Positions 17,347 to 26,085 of a DNA stretch of 64,000 bases are shown here, in pieces. Positions within the stretch are counted from its first letter, which is position 1; each line of letters starts with the position of its first letter. Under the pieces are notes generated by a model. It was given only the letters and a program-made list of their open reading frames with translations, was not told the origin of the DNA and ran no database searches. The stretch lies in the NCBI GenBank assembly GCA_963749035.1, contig CAVVKW010000005.1, positions 62,001 through 126,000 of the forward strand, read 5' to 3'. A program made the position numbers and the translations under genes. This DNA comes from CAVVKW01 sp963749035. GTDB taxonomy: Bacteria > Verrucomicrobiota > Verrucomicrobiia > Chthoniobacterales > JAATET01.

Positions 17347-18816
17347 GTGAACTACCGCGTCCTCTGCAAAGTTCTTGGGTGGCTGGTGCTGCTGGTGGCT
17401 GCGGCGATGCTGGCGTGCGAGATCTACGCGGTGGTGGCGGAGCGGGGGCACGATGACGAGACGCACGAGTGGGCGCTGTTGAAGGCCTTCGCCATCGCGG
17501 CGGGTTTGGGCATGATTCTGTTGGGATACGGTTGGCGGGCGGGCAACAACGTGCTGCGCAAGGAGGGGATGGCGATCGTCGGACTGGGGTGGATCGTCGC
17601 CGCAATCGTGGGAGCAATCCCTTACGCTCTGTGCACTCCGGCGTTGAACCCGGCGGCGGCATTTTTCGAGTCGGCCTCGGGCTTTACGACGACTGGCTCG
17701 TCCGTGATCGCCGATCTCGATCAGTATCCGCGCTCGATCTTGCTGTGGCGGGCTACGACCCAGTGGCTGGGGGGAATGGGAATTCTCGTGCTGTTCGTGG
17801 CACTGCTTTCGACGCTGGGGGTGGGGAGCAAGTCGCTATTTCGCAACGAATCGAGCGCGCAGATCGGTTACGGATTTCATTCGCGGATTCGCGAGACGGC
17901 CACTCGACTATGGCAGATCTACGCGGGTCTGACGGTGATCTGCGTGGCTGGGTTGATGGTGCTGGGAATGTCGTTCTACGACGCGCTGCTTCACGGCTTC
18001 GCGGCGATCTCGACGGGCGGGTTCAGTCCGCGCAACGCGAGCGCGGCGTTTTACGGGAGCGTGGCGATCGAGGCTTGGTTATCGATCTTCATGTTTCTGG
18101 GCGGGGTGAGTTTTGTGCTGATGGCCTGGTTGCTGCGACGGCGTTTTGAGCGGCTGCGGATGGACGAGGAATTCAAGGGATACGCGATGATCATCTTCGC
18201 CACGACGGCGGTCATCGCTCTCGATCTGGTGGTGCGGCGCGAGGAGGGCTGGGGGCAGGCTTTGCGAGAGAGCTCGTTTCAGGTGATTTCGGTCATGACA
18301 ACGACTGGGTTCGTGTCGGCGGATTACGACGCGTGGCCGACGTTGTCGAAAGCCATTCTGGTGATGCTGATGTTCATCGGCGGATGTTCGGGGTCGACGT
18401 CTGGCGGGATGAAGGTGAGTCGGGTGATCATTTTCATGAAGACGACGAAGCAACACCTCATCAACTCGTTTCGCCCGGCGCAGGTCGTGCCGCTTCGGCT
18501 CAATGGTCAGGTCCTCAGTGAGAGCCTCGTGGCGAGCGCGGTCTTTTTTCTGGCGCTTACGTTCTTCATCGTCGGGACGTCGACACTGGTGATCACGGTG
18601 ATCGAGCCCAACCTCGATTTGGTGAGTAGTTTCGGGTCGGTGGTGGCGACGCTTTTTAACATCGGACCGGGGCTGGGCGCGGTCGGGCCGACGCAGAATT
18701 TCAGTGATCTGCTGCCGAGCACTCATCTCTTCCTGGCGGTGCTGATGATCCTGGGGAGGCTCGAGCTGTTTGCGCTGCTCGTGTTGTTTTTGCCGGCGCT
18801 TTGGCGACGATATTGA
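17347..18816 (+). CDS. trkH: Trk potassium uptake channel subunit TrkH
   Basis: A 489-residue membrane protein starting at GTG 17347, only 6 nt after trkA. The four pore-loop selectivity elements are visible: SGFTTTGSSV, FAAISTGGFSPRN, MTTTGFVSADY and LFNIGPGLGAVGP. The segment CSGSTSGGMKVSR also matches TrkH. It imports K+ with TrkA as the cytoplasmic gating ring. Together with two CPA2 antiporters 14 kb upstream, the window holds both uptake and likely efflux of K+. The frame ends cleanly at TGA 18816. Confidence 0.94.
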   Translation: MNYRVLCKVLGWLVLLVAAAMLACEIYAVVAERGHDDETHEWALLKAFAIAAGLGMILLGYGWRAGNNVLRKEGMAIVGLGWIVAAIVGAIPYALCTPALNPAAAFFESASGFTTTGSSVIADLDQYPRSILLWRATTQWLGGMGILVLFVALLSTLGVGSKSLFRNESSAQIGYGFHSRIRETATRLWQIYAGLTVICVAGLMVLGMSFYDALLHGFAAISTGGFSPRNASAAFYGSVAIEAWLSIFMFLGGVSFVLMAWLLRRRFERLRMDEEFKGYAMIIFATTAVIALDLVVRREEGWGQALRESSFQVISVMTTTGFVSADYDAWPTLSKAILVMLMFIGGCSGSTSGGMKVSRVIIFMKTTKQHLINSFRPAQVVPLRLNGQVLSESLVASAVFFLALTFFIVGTSTLVITVIEPNLDLVSSFGSVVATLFNIGPGLGAVGPTQNFSDLLPSTHLFLAVLMILGRLELFALLVLFLPALWRRY

Positions 18817-18901
18817 GTGGCGGCGGGGAACGGCTGAATTCGTATTCCCGGAGTTCGGAATTGGCTTGGCGGCGCGAAGTTGGCGTGGAGGATCGCGCGA
18901 T

Positions 18902-19426
18902 ATGAGTGAGGTCGTTCCTTATCGGAAATGGGTGATAGTGCTGACGTTCGTCATCAACGGGCTGGTCGCGGCGGCGTTTTTTATTGGCGACTACGAGGGG
19001 GCGGTCGGCTTCGACGTGCGGATCCTTCCGTTGATCAACGCGGTGTTGAACAGCTTCACGACGGTGTTTCTGCTGGCGGGGTTGATCTCGATACTTCGGA
19101 AACAGGTGGGCTTACACAGATTCTTCATCTTCTGCGCGTTCGGGTCGACGGCTTTGTTCCTGGTGACTTATCTGGCCTACCATTTTCTATCCGATTCGAC
19201 GAGTTACGGGGGGGAGGGGCCGATGAAGAGCGTTTACTATTTCATCCTGATTACGCACATCGTGCTGGCGGCGGCCATCGTGCCGCTGGCTTTGGTGACG
19301 GTGTTCCGGGCGTTGTCGGGGCGGATCGCTCAGCACCGGCGGATCGCGCGGTGGACGATGCCTTTGTGGCTTTACGTGAGCATCACGGGGGTGATCGTCT
19401 ATCTGATGATCTCGCCATATTATTGA
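18902..19426 (+). CDS. DUF420-family membrane protein
   Basis: A 174-residue protein with about five hydrophobic segments. The start at ATG 18902 (MSEVVPYRKWVIVLTF) is chosen since the upstream extension of the frame overlaps trkH. Histidines in LHRFFIFCAF, TYLAYHFLSD and YYFILITHIVLA and the pattern HRRIARWTMPLWLYVSITG fit DUF420, a family related to heme-copper oxidase accessory proteins (CtaG/CtaM-like). No oxidase genes are in the window. The 3' end overlaps the convergent L,D-transpeptidase gene by 44 nt. Confidence 0.8.
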   Translation: MSEVVPYRKWVIVLTFVINGLVAAAFFIGDYEGAVGFDVRILPLINAVLNSFTTVFLLAGLISILRKQVGLHRFFIFCAFGSTALFLVTYLAYHFLSDSTSYGGEGPMKSVYYFILITHIVLAAAIVPLALVTVFRALSGRIAQHRRIARWTMPLWLYVSITGVIVYLMISPYY

Positions 19427-20147
19427 CGCCGGGGGGAGGCGGGAGAGCGGTGATGCGGGCGCGAAGTTCGTCGTAAACGGGATTCATCCAGAAGGGTGCG
19501 TCGACGCGTGGAGCGGGGGTGGCGTCCCGGTAATCGTAGGGGGCGATGAGGAGCTCGGTATTCTCGAGCCCGGTGTCGGCGGCGAGAACAAAGAGGTCTT
19601 CGGCGGGGATATCACCAACGGCGAGGCAGCCGATGGAGAGGTCGGAGCCGTGGATGAAAATGTCGGTTCCGGGCTGATCCCGTCCGTCGCGTTCTGCTCG
19701 AGCGAGGTCGAACTCGTTCGGATAATCCACGCGGATGGAGACGTGAAAGCGGCTGTTGGGATTGAAGGCCTGGAGTCGGTAGAGACCTTCGGGAACTTGC
19801 CGGTCTCCCTCACGCAGCTTCGGTCCCAGGTATCCGCTGGCACCGAGAATTGGATAGCGGGTTAGAAAAACGGGCGGGGAGTCCGCCGTGGACGAGGCGT
19901 AGAGTTCGAGCGTTCGCTCGTGCTTGAAGGCGACGAGGAGGAGTTGGGCGGGAGGATATTCCAACCGGGCTTTCTCGAAGGCCGGTCGAAGTCGTTCGCG
20001 AGCCGGCGGACCGATCTGGGCGAGGCGTTCCGCTTGGGTGAAGGGGCCGCTGGTCGGGGCGGGTGGCCGTTGCCGATTCCACAGGTTGAGGGCAACGAGT
20101 CCGACCGCGGCAGTGGCGACGATCGCGGCGACGACGAACTTTCGCAA
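19383..20147 (-). CDS. L,D-transpeptidase (YkuD domain), membrane-anchored
   Basis: A 254-residue protein with an N-terminal signal anchor (residues 4-21). The YkuD catalytic region reads TDIFIHGSDLSIGCLAVGD, containing the conserved His and the catalytic Cys in SIGC. Upstream strands include LTRYPILGASGYLGPK and VPEGLYRLQAFNPNSRFHVS. Such enzymes form 3-3 peptidoglycan crosslinks or attach proteins to peptidoglycan in the periplasm. The C-terminal tail, DELRARITALPPPPGV onward, overlaps the DUF420 gene on the opposite strand. The next upstream gene is 10 nt away on the same strand. Confidence 0.87.
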   Translation of the reverse strand: MRKFVVAAIVATAAVGLVALNLWNRQRPPAPTSGPFTQAERLAQIGPPARERLRPAFEKARLEYPPAQLLLVAFKHERTLELYASSTADSPPVFLTRYPILGASGYLGPKLREGDRQVPEGLYRLQAFNPNSRFHVSIRVDYPNEFDLARAERDGRDQPGTDIFIHGSDLSIGCLAVGDIPAEDLFVLAADTGLENTELLIAPYDYRDATPAPRVDAPFWMNPVYDELRARITALPPPPGVNNMARSSDRRSPP

Positions 20148-20157
20148 AATCTTGCGG

Positions 20158-20592
20158 TTAGGACTTCGGAAAACGAGAGACCAGCTCGGTAATGGTCACC
20201 CTCTGCTCATTCGACGTCGTCCATTTTTCTTGAAAGGCCACGTCTTTGTTGATTTCGGGCGTCCAGTCGGTGAGGCGCCCCATGTAGTCGAAGATGTAGT
20301 GGGGTGGACCGGCGGGGAAGGCGAGCGGAGCCGAGATTTCGCCGATGAGGCGGTAATACGCGACACCGGTCTTGCGGAACGTCGCGGCTCGCGGCGGGTC
20401 ACCGTAGCGGCGATAGAAATCCTTAACCGTGTGCACCTCACGGGGAACGACGCGCTCGGAATGATAGAAAATGGAAGCGACCCAGAGCGCAACGAGCAAG
20501 ACTGGAACGAAAATAAGAACCTTCGAGGGCGTCGAAAGGGCGGAATCCTCCGTCGCAACTCGAACGCGGGCAGATTTGGAGGCGGGGTTCAT
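20158..20592 (-). CDS. Hypothetical single-pass membrane protein
   Basis: I set the start at ATG 20592 (MNPASKSARVRV), giving 144 residues; an earlier ATG at 20661 is possible. One transmembrane helix lies at about residues 24-42 (VLIFVPVLLVALWVASIFY). A soluble periplasmic part follows (VKDFYRRYGDPPRAATFR, PPHYIFDYMGRLTDWTPEIN). No family is recognised. It is immediately upstream of, and on the same strand as, the L,D-transpeptidase gene (10 nt gap), so co-transcription and an envelope role are reasonable inferences. Confidence 0.6.
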   Translation of the reverse strand: MNPASKSARVRVATEDSALSTPSKVLIFVPVLLVALWVASIFYHSERVVPREVHTVKDFYRRYGDPPRAATFRKTGVAYYRLIGEISAPLAFPAGPPHYIFDYMGRLTDWTPEINKDVAFQEKWTTSNEQRVTITELVSRFPKS

Positions 20593-20860
20593 GAGAACGG
20601 ATTGAAGGAGAACATTAAGCGGGAGCGGGGGGAGTTGCCACAATACGGCACCAGATTTCAAGTCTAAAGTTCGAGAATTGCAGCGTTTGGGGTGGCGCGT
20701 TTGGCGGATCGTTTTGATCGCTTGGCTGTATCCGACGATCCGAAGCGGTGGACGGTCTTGCGTATTTGCCAGGTGCCGTCGAAGCGTCGCGCGTTATTGA
20801 GCTGGGTGGTGGGACGTGCTCCGGCGTCGCATTCCTGAAACGGGTGTGTATTCTCCCGCG
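20593..20860. other. Divergent intergenic region with no recognised gene
   Basis: About 270 nt between the hypothetical membrane protein (minus) and pssA (plus). It must hold divergent promoters, but I see no convincing -35/-10 pair, stem-loop or conserved small ORF. Frames that run into it look like extensions of the flanking genes. Confidence 0.4.
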
Positions 20861-21673
20861 ATGCCCGACGATCACGAACCCAAGATTTATCTGCTGCCGA
20901 ATCTGATGACGGCGGGGAATCTGTTCTGCGGTTTCGCCGCGGTTCTTCGGATTATCGAGGGTGCGTTGGAAAGCAACGCCGAGGTCCTGGCGAGCGGGAA
21001 ATACCACGAAGCGATCGCGTTCATCCTGGGGGCGTGCGTGTTTGATCTGCTGGACGGGAGGGTGGCTAGATTGGGCGGGAACGAGAGCCCGTTTGGCCGG
21101 GAATTTGACTCGCTGGCGGACGTGGTGAGTTTCGGGGTCGCGCCGGCGTTGCTCGTGTTCGACATCGTGCTGCGAGATTTCGCCCGGACGGGGTGGGTGA
21201 TCGCGTTCTTCTACCTCCTCTGCGGGACACTGCGTTTGGCGAGGTTCAATTGCGTGGCGGCGGTGAACGCGGAGGAGGCGAACAAGGAGTTTCGGGGATT
21301 TCCGATTCCGGCGGCGGCGGGGGTGATTGCTTCGCTCACGCTGTTCATGTTGTGGATGGAGGAGGGGCAGAGGCAGATCGGGAATTGGAAATTCGTTCTT
21401 CCGCCGTTGATGGTTTTCTTGTCGGTGCTGATGTTCAGCGGGGTGCGGTATCCGAGTTTCAAATCGATCAACTGGCGAACGCAGCGGTCGATCCCGGCGT
21501 TTCTGGGTCTGATCGTCGTGCTGGTCTTCAGCGCGCTGAACTACGAATGGATGCCGGCGATTCTTTTCGTTTCGTATCTCGTTTACGGCTTCGTGCGGCC
21601 GTTCGTGTCGCTGGCTTTTCGCCGGGGGATCGAGGACGTCGGCGACGACGATGAGGTCGCGGAGGAGCGGTGA
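20861..21673 (+). CDS. pssA: CDP-diacylglycerol--serine O-phosphatidyltransferase
   Basis: A 270-residue membrane CDP-alcohol phosphatidyltransferase. The start at ATG 20861 gives MPDDHEPKIYLLPNLMTAGN, a typical beginning. The catalytic motif D-G-x2-A-R-x8-G-x3-D-x3-D is present as LLDGRVARLGGNESPFGREF with the following DSLADVVSFG. Serine-type features include FRGFPIPAAAG. It makes phosphatidylserine, precursor of phosphatidylethanolamine. The stop overlaps the xseA GTG by 4 nt. cdsA, which makes the CDP-diacylglycerol substrate, is at 61 kb. Confidence 0.92.
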   Translation: MPDDHEPKIYLLPNLMTAGNLFCGFAAVLRIIEGALESNAEVLASGKYHEAIAFILGACVFDLLDGRVARLGGNESPFGREFDSLADVVSFGVAPALLVFDIVLRDFARTGWVIAFFYLLCGTLRLARFNCVAAVNAEEANKEFRGFPIPAAAGVIASLTLFMLWMEEGQRQIGNWKFVLPPLMVFLSVLMFSGVRYPSFKSINWRTQRSIPAFLGLIVVLVFSALNYEWMPAILFVSYLVYGFVRPFVSLAFRRGIEDVGDDDEVAEER

Positions 21674-23082
21674 GCCCCGTGGGGCGTTTTGGTGGGATGC
21701 AGTTGGATTTTGCGCTGACCGGGCCGGAGGGTGACGCTGAAGAGGCGGTGGCCGAACCGCGGGTGTTCAGCGTTGGAGAGCTGACGCGGGCGGTGCGGGA
21801 CGTTCTCGAGGGCGAGCTGGGGGAGGTCTGGGTGAGGGGCGAGGTCTCGAATCACCGCAAGCAGGCGTCGGGACACCAGTATTTCACACTGAAGGACGCG
21901 GCGAGCCAGGTGAGTTGCGTCTTGTTTGCGGGGGCGGCTCGGCGGGCGGGGTCGGCGAGATTAGCGGATGGCCTGGAGGTCGAGCTTCGGGGTGAGCTGA
22001 CGGTTTACGAGGCGCGGGGGCAATACCAGATCGTCGTTCGGCAGGTGAGGGCGGCGGGTGCGGGTGCGTTGCAGGCGAAGTTCGAGGAGGTCAAAGCGCG
22101 GCTGGCGGCGGAGGGGTTGTTCGATTCGGGACGCAAGCGGGCGTTGCCGAAATTTCCGAAGCGGATCGGCGTGGTGACCTCGCCGACGGGTGCGGCACTG
22201 CGGGATTTCCTGAATGTGCTGACGCGCCGGATGCCGGGGGTCGACGTGCTCCTTCATCCGGTGCGGGTGCAGGGGAAAGGTGCGGCGGCCGAGATCGCGC
22301 GGGCGGTGCGGGATTTTTCTTCCGAAGAATTGATCGCGGACGTGGACGTGGTGGTGGTGACGCGAGGCGGCGGGAGCTTGGAGGATCTCTGGGAATTTAA
22401 CGAGGAGGACGTCGCTCGGGCGGTCGCGGAATCGAAGGTGCCCGTCATCAGCGCGGTCGGGCACGAGATTGATTTCTCGATGGCGGACTTTGCGGCGGAC
22501 GTGCGGGCGCCGACTCCGAGTGCGGCGGCGGAGTTGGTCGTGCCGGATGGTGAGGACGTGCGCCGGACGGTGGCGGGCCTGGCGGGGCGGGCGCGTCGGG
22601 TGATGGGTGAGGCTCTGAGATTTGCGCGCGCGCGGCTTGAGGCGGTGAGGAGGACCGGGTTGTTTCGTGAACCCGAGCGCGTCTTGGGCGAGCGTCGGCA
22701 GACGGTCGACGCGTTGGCGGATGCGTTGCGGGATTGCGTCGAGCGGGAACTCCGGGTGCGGCGGGAGCTCGTGCGGCACGCGGGCGGGGTCTTGCAGGCG
22801 AGGCGGCCGGACCAGGCTCTTACCGCGGCGCGGACGAAGCTCGAAGCCGACCGGAGGCGGTTGGGTGAGCTGGTCCAGCGGAGAATCCAAGAGAGTCGGC
22901 AACGGGTGAAAGCGGCGACGGGTCTGCTGAAGGTGCTGAGTCCTCAGGCGACGCTGGAGCGTGGTTTTACGATGACGTTAGACGCTGACGGCAAGGTTGT
23001 CCGCCGGGCGGACGACACTTCTTCGCGGCAGAAGCTGAGAACGCGATTCTCCGACGGCGAGGTGTCGGTGCAGGTCGACTGA
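21670..23082 (+). CDS. xseA: Exodeoxyribonuclease VII large subunit
   Basis: A 470-residue XseA. The OB-fold domain is at residues about 30-125 (VFSVGELTRAVRDVLEG, EVWVRGEVSNHRKQASGHQY). The catalytic domain begins LPKFPKRIGVVTSPTGAALR and includes VVVVTRGGGSLEDLWEFNEE and VISAVGHEIDFSMADFAADV. A long coiled-coil region follows. Degrades single-stranded DNA to oligonucleotides together with XseB. No xseB is adjacent. The GTG at 21670 overlaps the pssA stop; an ATG at 21697 (M10) is an alternative start. Confidence 0.93.
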   Translation: MSPVGRFGGMQLDFALTGPEGDAEEAVAEPRVFSVGELTRAVRDVLEGELGEVWVRGEVSNHRKQASGHQYFTLKDAASQVSCVLFAGAARRAGSARLADGLEVELRGELTVYEARGQYQIVVRQVRAAGAGALQAKFEEVKARLAAEGLFDSGRKRALPKFPKRIGVVTSPTGAALRDFLNVLTRRMPGVDVLLHPVRVQGKGAAAEIARAVRDFSSEELIADVDVVVVTRGGGSLEDLWEFNEEDVARAVAESKVPVISAVGHEIDFSMADFAADVRAPTPSAAAELVVPDGEDVRRTVAGLAGRARRVMGEALRFARARLEAVRRTGLFREPERVLGERRQTVDALADALRDCVERELRVRRELVRHAGGVLQARRPDQALTAARTKLEADRRRLGELVQRRIQESRQRVKAATGLLKVLSPQATLERGFTMTLDADGKVVRRADDTSSRQKLRTRFSDGEVSVQVD

Positions 23083-23153
23083 GGGTAGATGACACGTGGA
23101 CCGAGCGGGGGGTTCGGCCTGACAGGGGTGACGAGGATGTTAAGCTCCCGAGC

Positions 23154-23824
23154 GTGGAGCATCCAGCTGTGATCATCGTCGGGATCGTTTTGCTCGTCGT
23201 CGGTCTCGCGGCACTTGGGTGGCACTTTGAGAACAAGCGGATCGAAGCTCTTCGAGAGGCGGCGGGTCGAATCGGTCTCGATTTGGTGCGCGACAAAGAC
23301 CGGAATCTTGGTCGGGAGTTTCAGTTTCTCGAAAAGCTGCGTAAGGGCCAAAATCGATACGCCGAGATGGTGATGCGGGGAACGTTCGAGGGTGAGCCAA
23401 TCCTAGCGTTCGAGTATCATTACGAAACCTCTTCGACGGATTCCAAGGGCAAGAGATCAACCCGTCACCATCACCTTCACGTGCTGACCGCTCGGCTTCG
23501 GCGTCAGGTGCCGGAAGTGATGATCAGTCCGGAATCCGTTTTTTCAAAGGTCGCGCAGGCGTTCGCTACGACGACATTGATTTCGAGTCGGCGGAGTTCT
23601 CGAAAAAGTTCTGCGTCCGGTCGGCGGATAAACGCTTCGCTTACGAGTTTTGCAACGCGCGGATGATCGAGTTTTTGTTGAGCCGACCGAAGTTGCAGAT
23701 CGAGGCGGAGGGCGAGACGCTGGCGACGCTTTACACTGGAAAATTCAGACCCGAGCAGCTCGTTTCTGAGCTACAGGACCTCGTGCAGGTTCGACGCCTG
23801 ATCCCAGATCACCTGGGTGTCTAG
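23154..23824 (+). pseudogene. Membrane-anchored protein next to lemA, frameshifted
   Basis: The frame from GTG 23154 encodes one N-terminal transmembrane helix (VIIVGIVLLVVGLAALGWHF), then a soluble domain up to VMISPESVFSKVAQAF. After codon 137 it continues as nonsense to 23666. A different frame is open from about 23564 to the TAG at 23822 and reads GYDDIDFESAEFSKKFCVRS onward to LIPDHLGV. One extra G in GCGTTCGCTAC near 23565 would join the two into a single protein of about 223 residues. The layout resembles DUF3137-type proteins that often accompany LemA; this identification is tentative. Real mutation or sequencing error cannot be told apart here. Confidence 0.7.
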
Positions 23825-23837
23825 AAATTCTTCGCCC

Positions 23838-24404
23838 GTGGAAATCCCGATCCTCTTTCTCCTGGTTCTTGCTTTCGTCGTGCTGGTCCCATTGGGCTAC
23901 GTTATTGCGCAATTCAACGGTCTGGTGGCGCTGCGGAATCACATCCGGGAGGCGTGGAGTAACGTCGATGCCGAGTTGAAGCGCCGGTATGAGTTGATTC
24001 CGAATCTTGTCGCGACGGTGAAGGGCTACGCGGCGCACGAGCGGGAAGTGCTGGAGGAGGTGACGGACCTCCGGAACCGGTGCGCTGCGAACCGTGGGGG
24101 CGTGGAGTCCCAATCTGCGGATGAGCGGCAGTTGGTCTCCAGTCTTGGGCGACTGGTCGCCGTCGCGGAAAATTATCCAGAGCTGAGGGCGGACGAGAAC
24201 TACCTTCAGCTTCAAGAAGAGCTGACGAATACGGAGGACCGAATCCAAGCTGCGCGACGGTTTTACAACGGGAACGTGCGGGACTACCGCAACAAGTGCG
24301 AGAGCTTCCCGAGTTCGTTGGTGGCGTCGGGGTTTGGATTTGAGCCGGAGTCGTTTTTTGACGTCGATTCGGCGGTGCGGTCGGCGCCAACGGTGTCGCT
24401 CTGA
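23838..24404 (+). CDS. lemA: LemA family protein
   Basis: A LemA protein of 188 residues if it starts at GTG 23838 (VEIPILFLLVLAFV), or 195 from GTG 23817. One N-terminal helix anchors it in the membrane. The family core is clear: VALRNHIREAWSNVDAELKR, RYELIPNLVATVKGYAAHE, and the C-terminal IQAARRFYNGNVRDYRNKCE with FPSSLVASGFGF. LemA proteins form helical bundles of unclear function, often associated with surface stress or two-component systems. It lies 13 nt after the frameshifted gene and is probably co-transcribed with it. Confidence 0.9.
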   Translation: MEIPILFLLVLAFVVLVPLGYVIAQFNGLVALRNHIREAWSNVDAELKRRYELIPNLVATVKGYAAHEREVLEEVTDLRNRCAANRGGVESQSADERQLVSSLGRLVAVAENYPELRADENYLQLQEELTNTEDRIQAARRFYNGNVRDYRNKCESFPSSLVASGFGFEPESFFDVDSAVRSAPTVSL

Positions 24405-24502
24405 TCGGCTTTCGGCCGTGGTTGGGCTGAATCGCGAGGGTGTTCTCGTTAAATTTCCACTGCAATTCGCGAATTGCCGGAATCGGAGTAGTTTCATCGG
24501 AG

Positions 24503-24898
24503 ATGGAGATTTTGAAACTTTTAGCGGACCGCCGTTCCGAGGCTCTCTTGATCGAGATGGAGGGGAGAGTGGACGGGAACACGGCGGCTTACTTCGGGAA
24601 GTTTGCGGCGGGCGAGATTGGCTTGGATGACGCAGTGGTTGTTCTGGACGCATCGAAATTGGTGTTCATCAGCAGCGCGGGACTGCGGGAGTTTGTGGTT
24701 TTAGCCAAACGATCGGCGGCGGCGAAGTCGAAGGTGGCGCTGGTGGGGCTGCAACCTTCGGTGCGGGAGACGTTCGAGATCTCCGGTCTGGTTTCGCTGT
24801 TTACGGTGGCCGGTGACTACCCGGCAGCGGTTGCGAAATTGTCCGGGGGCGGAGGAGGGTTGATGAAGCGGATCTTTGGGGCACGCTCCGGCCAGTGA
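24503..24898 (+). CDS. STAS-domain protein (anti-sigma factor antagonist type)
   Basis: A 131-residue protein starting at ATG 24503. It is a single STAS domain: EALLIEMEGRVDGNTAAYF, then VVLDASKLVFISSAGLREFV with the Ser-Ser pair at the position phosphorylated in SpoIIAA-like proteins, then KVALVGLQPSVRETFEISGL. It would release an anti-sigma kinase when dephosphorylated, but no kinase or sigma gene is adjacent. The C-terminus ends in a basic tail (LMKRIFGARSGQ). The stop overlaps the GTG of the next gene by 4 nt. Confidence 0.86.
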   Translation: MEILKLLADRRSEALLIEMEGRVDGNTAAYFGKFAAGEIGLDDAVVVLDASKLVFISSAGLREFVVLAKRSAAAKSKVALVGLQPSVRETFEISGLVSLFTVAGDYPAAVAKLSGGGGGLMKRIFGARSGQ

Positions 24899-26064
24899 AT
24901 CCGGAGCCGCTGGAATACCGGGCGGGGCGCGAGCGAGGCGAACGCATCGATGCTGAGTTGGCGGGTCGCTATTTGGCTCACACTCGGATCGGCGATCCGG
25001 CGGCGGATGCGGTCATCGAGGCGGCGCGGGACGTGCCACGCGAGGTCGGGCAGCGGTGGTTTCAGGCTGGGATCGAGGGCGGCGCGGCGGCGATTCCGGA
25101 CGCGCCGGAGGTGGTGAGGAATTTCTTCTCTGAGATCGATGTCGTGCCGGATTGGTTCGATTTGAACGCGGTGCGACCGGGGTGCCGGGCGTTTCACCGG
25201 CATTCCGAGATGTTTGTCGGGGCATTTGTGGGGGCGGTTCTGATCGAGGGCTTTTCGACGTTGATCAGCAAATCGTTCAGCATCACGGGTCGGCTGGTCG
25301 ATCAAGGGACGAATCGGCTGAAGCAGAATAATCGACATCTGCTCGAGATCTTCATGCCGGGCGGGTTGGATCGGCATTCGGACGGATGGAAGTTGTCGGT
25401 GCGCATTCGGCTGGTGCACGCGCGGGTTAGGTGGCTTTTAAAGCGCGCGCCGGATTGGGACGAGGCGGCGTGGGGAGTCCCTCTGAGTTCGGCCCACATT
25501 GCGTTTGCGACGGCGGCGTTTTCGGGGCTGCTGCTGAAACGGGCCGAGATGCTGGGAGTGCGACTGTCGGCGGAGGAACGCGAGTCGTTTATCCTGGTTT
25601 GGCGGTATGCTGGTCGCCTGATGGGGGTGAGCGATGAGCTGCTGTTCGATTCGGAGAGGTCGGCGCTAAAGTTGCACGCGGTCGGTGCGGCGTGCGAGCC
25701 GCCGCCCGGATTGGATTCCATACTGCTGGCGAACGGGTTGATCAATTCCGCGCCGATCGTGGCTGGAATCACTGATCCGGTCGCGCGTCGGAAGTTGACG
25801 GCGAAGATCTACCGTATCTCCCGCGCGTTGATCGGGAACGAGATGGCGGACGCGTTGAACTATCCTCCGACGAGCACGCTGGGGGTGCTTTCGCTGCTGC
25901 AGTGGCGGAACCGACTCGACGCCGTGGCGCAGAAGGTTGTGCCGGGGATGGCGCATCGCCGGCGGGCCGGGCAATTCCAGCAGATGCTGGACGTGTCGCA
26001 CTACGAAAGTCTTGGAATCGGCTACCGGCTGCCGGAGCGGGTTTACGCGGAGACGGAGACGTAG
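24895..26064 (+). CDS. Oxygenase MpaB / DUF2236 family protein
   Basis: A 389-residue protein starting at GTG 24895, overlapping the STAS stop. The DUF2236 core, seen in latex-clearing protein and MpaB, includes VGAFVGAVLIEGFSTLIS, the diagnostic VRIRLVHARVRWLLKR, WGVPLSSAHIAFATAAFS, and WRYAGRLMGVSDELL. The histidines in RLVHARVR and SSAHIAF fit heme or metal ligation in the family. Substrate unknown. Coupling to a STAS regulator by overlap is unusual. The 3' end is convergent with epsI, 21 nt away. Confidence 0.83.
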   Translation: MNPEPLEYRAGRERGERIDAELAGRYLAHTRIGDPAADAVIEAARDVPREVGQRWFQAGIEGGAAAIPDAPEVVRNFFSEIDVVPDWFDLNAVRPGCRAFHRHSEMFVGAFVGAVLIEGFSTLISKSFSITGRLVDQGTNRLKQNNRHLLEIFMPGGLDRHSDGWKLSVRIRLVHARVRWLLKRAPDWDEAAWGVPLSSAHIAFATAAFSGLLLKRAEMLGVRLSAEERESFILVWRYAGRLMGVSDELLFDSERSALKLHAVGAACEPPPGLDSILLANGLINSAPIVAGITDPVARRKLTAKIYRISRALIGNEMADALNYPPTSTLGVLSLLQWRNRLDAVAQKVVPGMAHRRRAGQFQQMLDVSHYESLGIGYRLPERVYAETET

Positions 26065-26085
26065 CGGATCGGCGGCAGGTTGGCT

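Noticed and set aside
23083..23153. G-rich hairpin-like stretch after xseA as a terminator
   Set aside because: No stable stem with a following T-run.
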